Made by a program: the position numbers and the translations under genes
Part shown: positions 61,669-64,000 of the stretch, piece after piece
How positions within the stretch are numbered: the first letter of the stretch is position 1
Layout of the letters: every line of letters begins with the position of its first letter
The notes under the pieces: model-generated
The model's database searches: none
Told to the model about the DNA's origin: nothing
What the model saw: the letters and a program-made list of their open reading frames with translations, nothing else
Source: Scytalidium lignicola
Taxonomy: Eukaryota > Ascomycota > Leotiomycetes
Reading direction: 5' to 3'
Length of the DNA stretch: 64,000 nucleotides
NCBI GenBank assembly: GCA_002812745.2
Contig: NCSJ02000057.1
Span: 62,001-126,000, forward strand

Positions 61669-63657
61669 ATCCGCAATTCAAAAATGGAGATAAGGTACGG
61701 AGGTATATATCGGGAACTTTCTCTACTCCGTAATCTTGTGTTCTCTAGTGTCCATATTTTAAGTCTCTCTGACAAACATGTGAAGGTCACGGAATTTCCA
61801 CCGCATAGTTTGTCATCCATCTTATCGGCGGCCTCCTTTTCTCTTATGAATTTCTATTAACCTGGGGGATCGTTGCGGAAAAGAATCATCGTCGCCTGCT
61901 GTTTCTTTGTAAATGCATTGCGGCCCTGCCCGAATCCTCCGGTTCCGTGTATGACAAAAGATTACTTGCATGGCGGGTATCTCATGCTTGTTCAGCCTCC
62001 CTTGAGCAGCTTTGATATGTGCCAGTCCATAAAAGACTAATTTTGGGATTCTGAAAGCGGACGAGAGCCACAGAGCCACCAAGTCACTTATCACCATCAC
62101 AATCTTCAAAACCATCACCAAAAGATTACTCGAGTATGACTCTATCCAAGCTGCTACTCCATGTGCCCTCTGTATCTAATGCATCGGATCTGTTCCCCGC
62201 ATTGGAGAGGTGTGGCCACCCACCATCCATCGTACTGCAATCCTTGAAAGAGTAGTAATTGCTGAACAATTTCAGAGCATTTCAAACGAAAATGAAGGTG
62301 TCCCCCCACAGCTGGATATGGGTAAGCCTAATGCTCTTCGTATTGGCTGCGAGGAGCATTTTGATCCACCGTTATCAAAGACAGTACAGTCTAATATGTG
62401 AGGAAGGTTTCGTAATGTAACGGGTACACCTCTATGGATCTGACCCTGATTGATTACTGATGTCTGAGGTGGAGTGCATGACAAAGGCTCATATCCCTAC
62501 AACGGTCACTATCGGAATTAATTAATTATCGACGACTCACTTTTCTTGCACTCGTCTTTACCACGAATGTCTCTGTGATGATGCCGAAATCCCGGCATGG
62601 CGGGGCTCTTAGCCTGGCACACTTACGACGACATCGCTCTGCCTCTTTACGCAAGCAGTAAAGCCTGATCCAGATCTAGGTCGGATGGAGAAGATATCGG
62701 GAAAGGAGTGAGGCCGTCTTTCCATCCAATGGACTTCTGCCCCACCACACGCGCTGCCCTGAGGCATCACCATTCGAAGCCGCCTCGAGACGGAGTCGGG
62801 AATGTAAACGATCCCGCAACGTCTCATCCTCCTTAGGTGCAGGACTTTGAGTCACTCTAATGAGGACTTTGTGTTGTGGCTCTTCTGCGGCGTGGATTGC
62901 GTGCTAAGAGCTGCTCCAATCTGCGTGGATATCTCGTGGGAGCTAATACTGTACTGTAAATTACAGCCTTGGGCTTCCAGGGGGGTCGCACGGCGATCTA
63001 CAGGATTCGAGATGCTCCAGCGGCGGATTTTCCAACGGATGCGAAATCTTAGGGTGTCTTTCTCCTATCGGGCCACTTAGATCCGTAGACGTCCCCCGTT
63101 GCTCTCGCCCCTCCCTTATCCTGGATGCGCTCCCCCGCCGGCCCTGACGCGCGCACGCCTCTTTCTCTCTTTCTCTCCTCCTTGCATACTGTTACTATTA
63201 AGGGTTGCACCCCCCAGGTATATCAATCTTAACCAGCCAGCTTAAAAGAGACTCCTCTCTTCTTCCCAATGGCTCCCGACCACAATCAGTACAGGATGAT
63301 TCGCAAGCGCAGATTTACCCTCCGTTCTATCTGAGTTTGCCTGCGCCGATTTTATTCTTATTCGAGGTCTTGCGGCCCCGCAACGGCCACCTGTAACTAC
63401 GCGTTCTACGATTCCAGGATTCCAGGAAGATAGTACCAGATATTGAGTCTGTAGACAGCAGCCAGCAGTCAGCCTCTGCTACTTCGGTGGTCTGTTGAAG
63501 TTAGGTATCTTCAGCTCAAAGAAGTTTTTCTTTGCCACGGCGGTAGATAACCGATTAGGCCCACTTTCAAGCGCCGCTCCCACTATCAGATTAGATCTTC
63601 AAGAAATACTGTAGGACGCACCTCGACTTCTTTTGTTTACTCGCACTTCCTTCAAGA

Positions 63658-64000
63658 TGGGCACCATGGTTGTGGATCACCCTGTCCAGAACAGCGAGGT
63701 CTACCTACTAAACAACTCCATCCATCCTCCCTCATCGCTGCCTCCATCGCCGCCATCACCTACGACACCATGTGAACGAGAAATGTCCCCTCCTTTGGAG
63801 GAAGACTTGATGCCAATCACACCCGCCGAAATCCAGGATCCTTTCCCAAGCTCCCAGCAGCGATTATCGACCGCTATCCACGTCCTTGGAACAGAAGCAA
63901 CGGCTCTATCATGTCTGACACGCCTGTACCAGACCGACCCTGTCGCTCGAGGAGGGTTCAATGCCGCAGTGGAAGCAATAGCTCGCTATCAAGGCGACAA
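63658..64000 (+). CDS. SIS-domain sugar-phosphate isomerase-like protein, 5' part only
   Basis: The frame begins at ATGGGCACC and runs open through the window end, so only the first 114 residues are seen. The start is Pro/Ser-rich and acidic (PPSSLPPSPPSPTTP). From about residue 68, RLSTAIHVLGTEATALSCL and LYQTDPVARGGFNAAVEAI match the opening of fungal SIS-domain proteins of the KpsF/GutQ (arabinose-5-phosphate isomerase) group, which bind a sugar phosphate. The catalytic SIS core and any CBS domains would lie beyond the window. A pyrimidine-rich leader precedes the ATG. No intron is visible in the part seen. Confidence 0.8.

Larger units (their letters stand above)
59918..63657. other. 3.7-kb non-coding region
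   Basis: No supported gene. It contains an AT-rich degenerate repeat near 61.04-61.15 kb, TACAGTACTGTA at 61193-61204, a tandem GCTTGACCT pair near 61.38 kb, three CGTGAT boxes (61618-61668) and TACTCCGTA at 61724-61732. The final 500 bp, GC-rich and pyrimidine-rich, is the promoter and leader of the SIS-domain gene. Confidence 0.45.

Overview
The window comes from the nuclear genome of a filamentous ascomycete (Pezizomycotina). Most protein genes carry short GT-AG introns, mainly 47-144 bp, often with a CTAAC-like branch site. Protein families typical of these fungi are present: Zn2Cys6 and C2H2 regulators, a fungal rhodopsin-like membrane protein, a DUF7580-type protein, a STAND/NLR-like protein, a LovD-like serine hydrolase and a CmcJ-like enzyme. 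Protein style and gene content suggest Leotiomycetes, but that is an inference. The DNA is gene-sparse, with 20 protein genes and one tRNA gene in 64 kb and several non-coding stretches of 3-5 kb. No transposon, CRISPR array or secondary-metabolite backbone enzyme was recognised. Eleven isolated N bases are present, most of them in or beside homopolymer runs.

Layout. 0.7-11 kb: a small NAD(P)-binding protein; a tRNA-Pro(TGG) gene interrupted by a 17-nt anticodon-loop intron and a separate 60-nt insertion in the D-loop; a large transcription factor with two C2H2 fingers and a Zn2Cys6 cluster (minus strand); a PhyH-type dioxygenase with no in-frame ATG; and a LovD-like serine hydrolase. 11-21 kb: almost only non-coding DNA around one C2H2 regulator. 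21.4-31.7 kb: housekeeping genes. These are the Dap1/PGRMC-type heme protein and a Mgr3-like TPR protein, sharing a 336-bp promoter, then an amino-acid/GABA-type permease and the ribosome assembly factor KRR1. 34-46 kb: a 62-aa putative small protein, a CmcJ/AsaB-like enzyme, a DUF7580-type protein head-to-head with a C2H2/NB-ARC/TPR NLR-like protein, and a seven-helix rhodopsin-like protein. 49.6-56.5 kb: three same-strand genes (YAT-type amino-acid permease, FAD-dependent amine/amino-acid oxidase, secreted amidase) that look like a nitrogen-scavenging group. 56.8-64 kb: OMA1 metalloprotease, a 63-aa single-helix membrane protein, a long non-coding stretch, and the start of a SIS-domain sugar-phosphate isomerase cut by the window end.

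Functional picture. The best candidates for something new are the interrupted tRNA-Pro gene and the divergent NLR/DUF7580 pair, which is arranged like known fungal receptor/effector pairs. Regulatory words recur in the intergenic DNA: a TGCCT(C/G)AGGCA palindrome (two of three copies within 180 bp of a start codon), TACAGTACTGTA palindromes and TACGGAGTA. All exon-intron models were read by eye from splice signals and reading-frame continuity and were not confirmed by transcripts.
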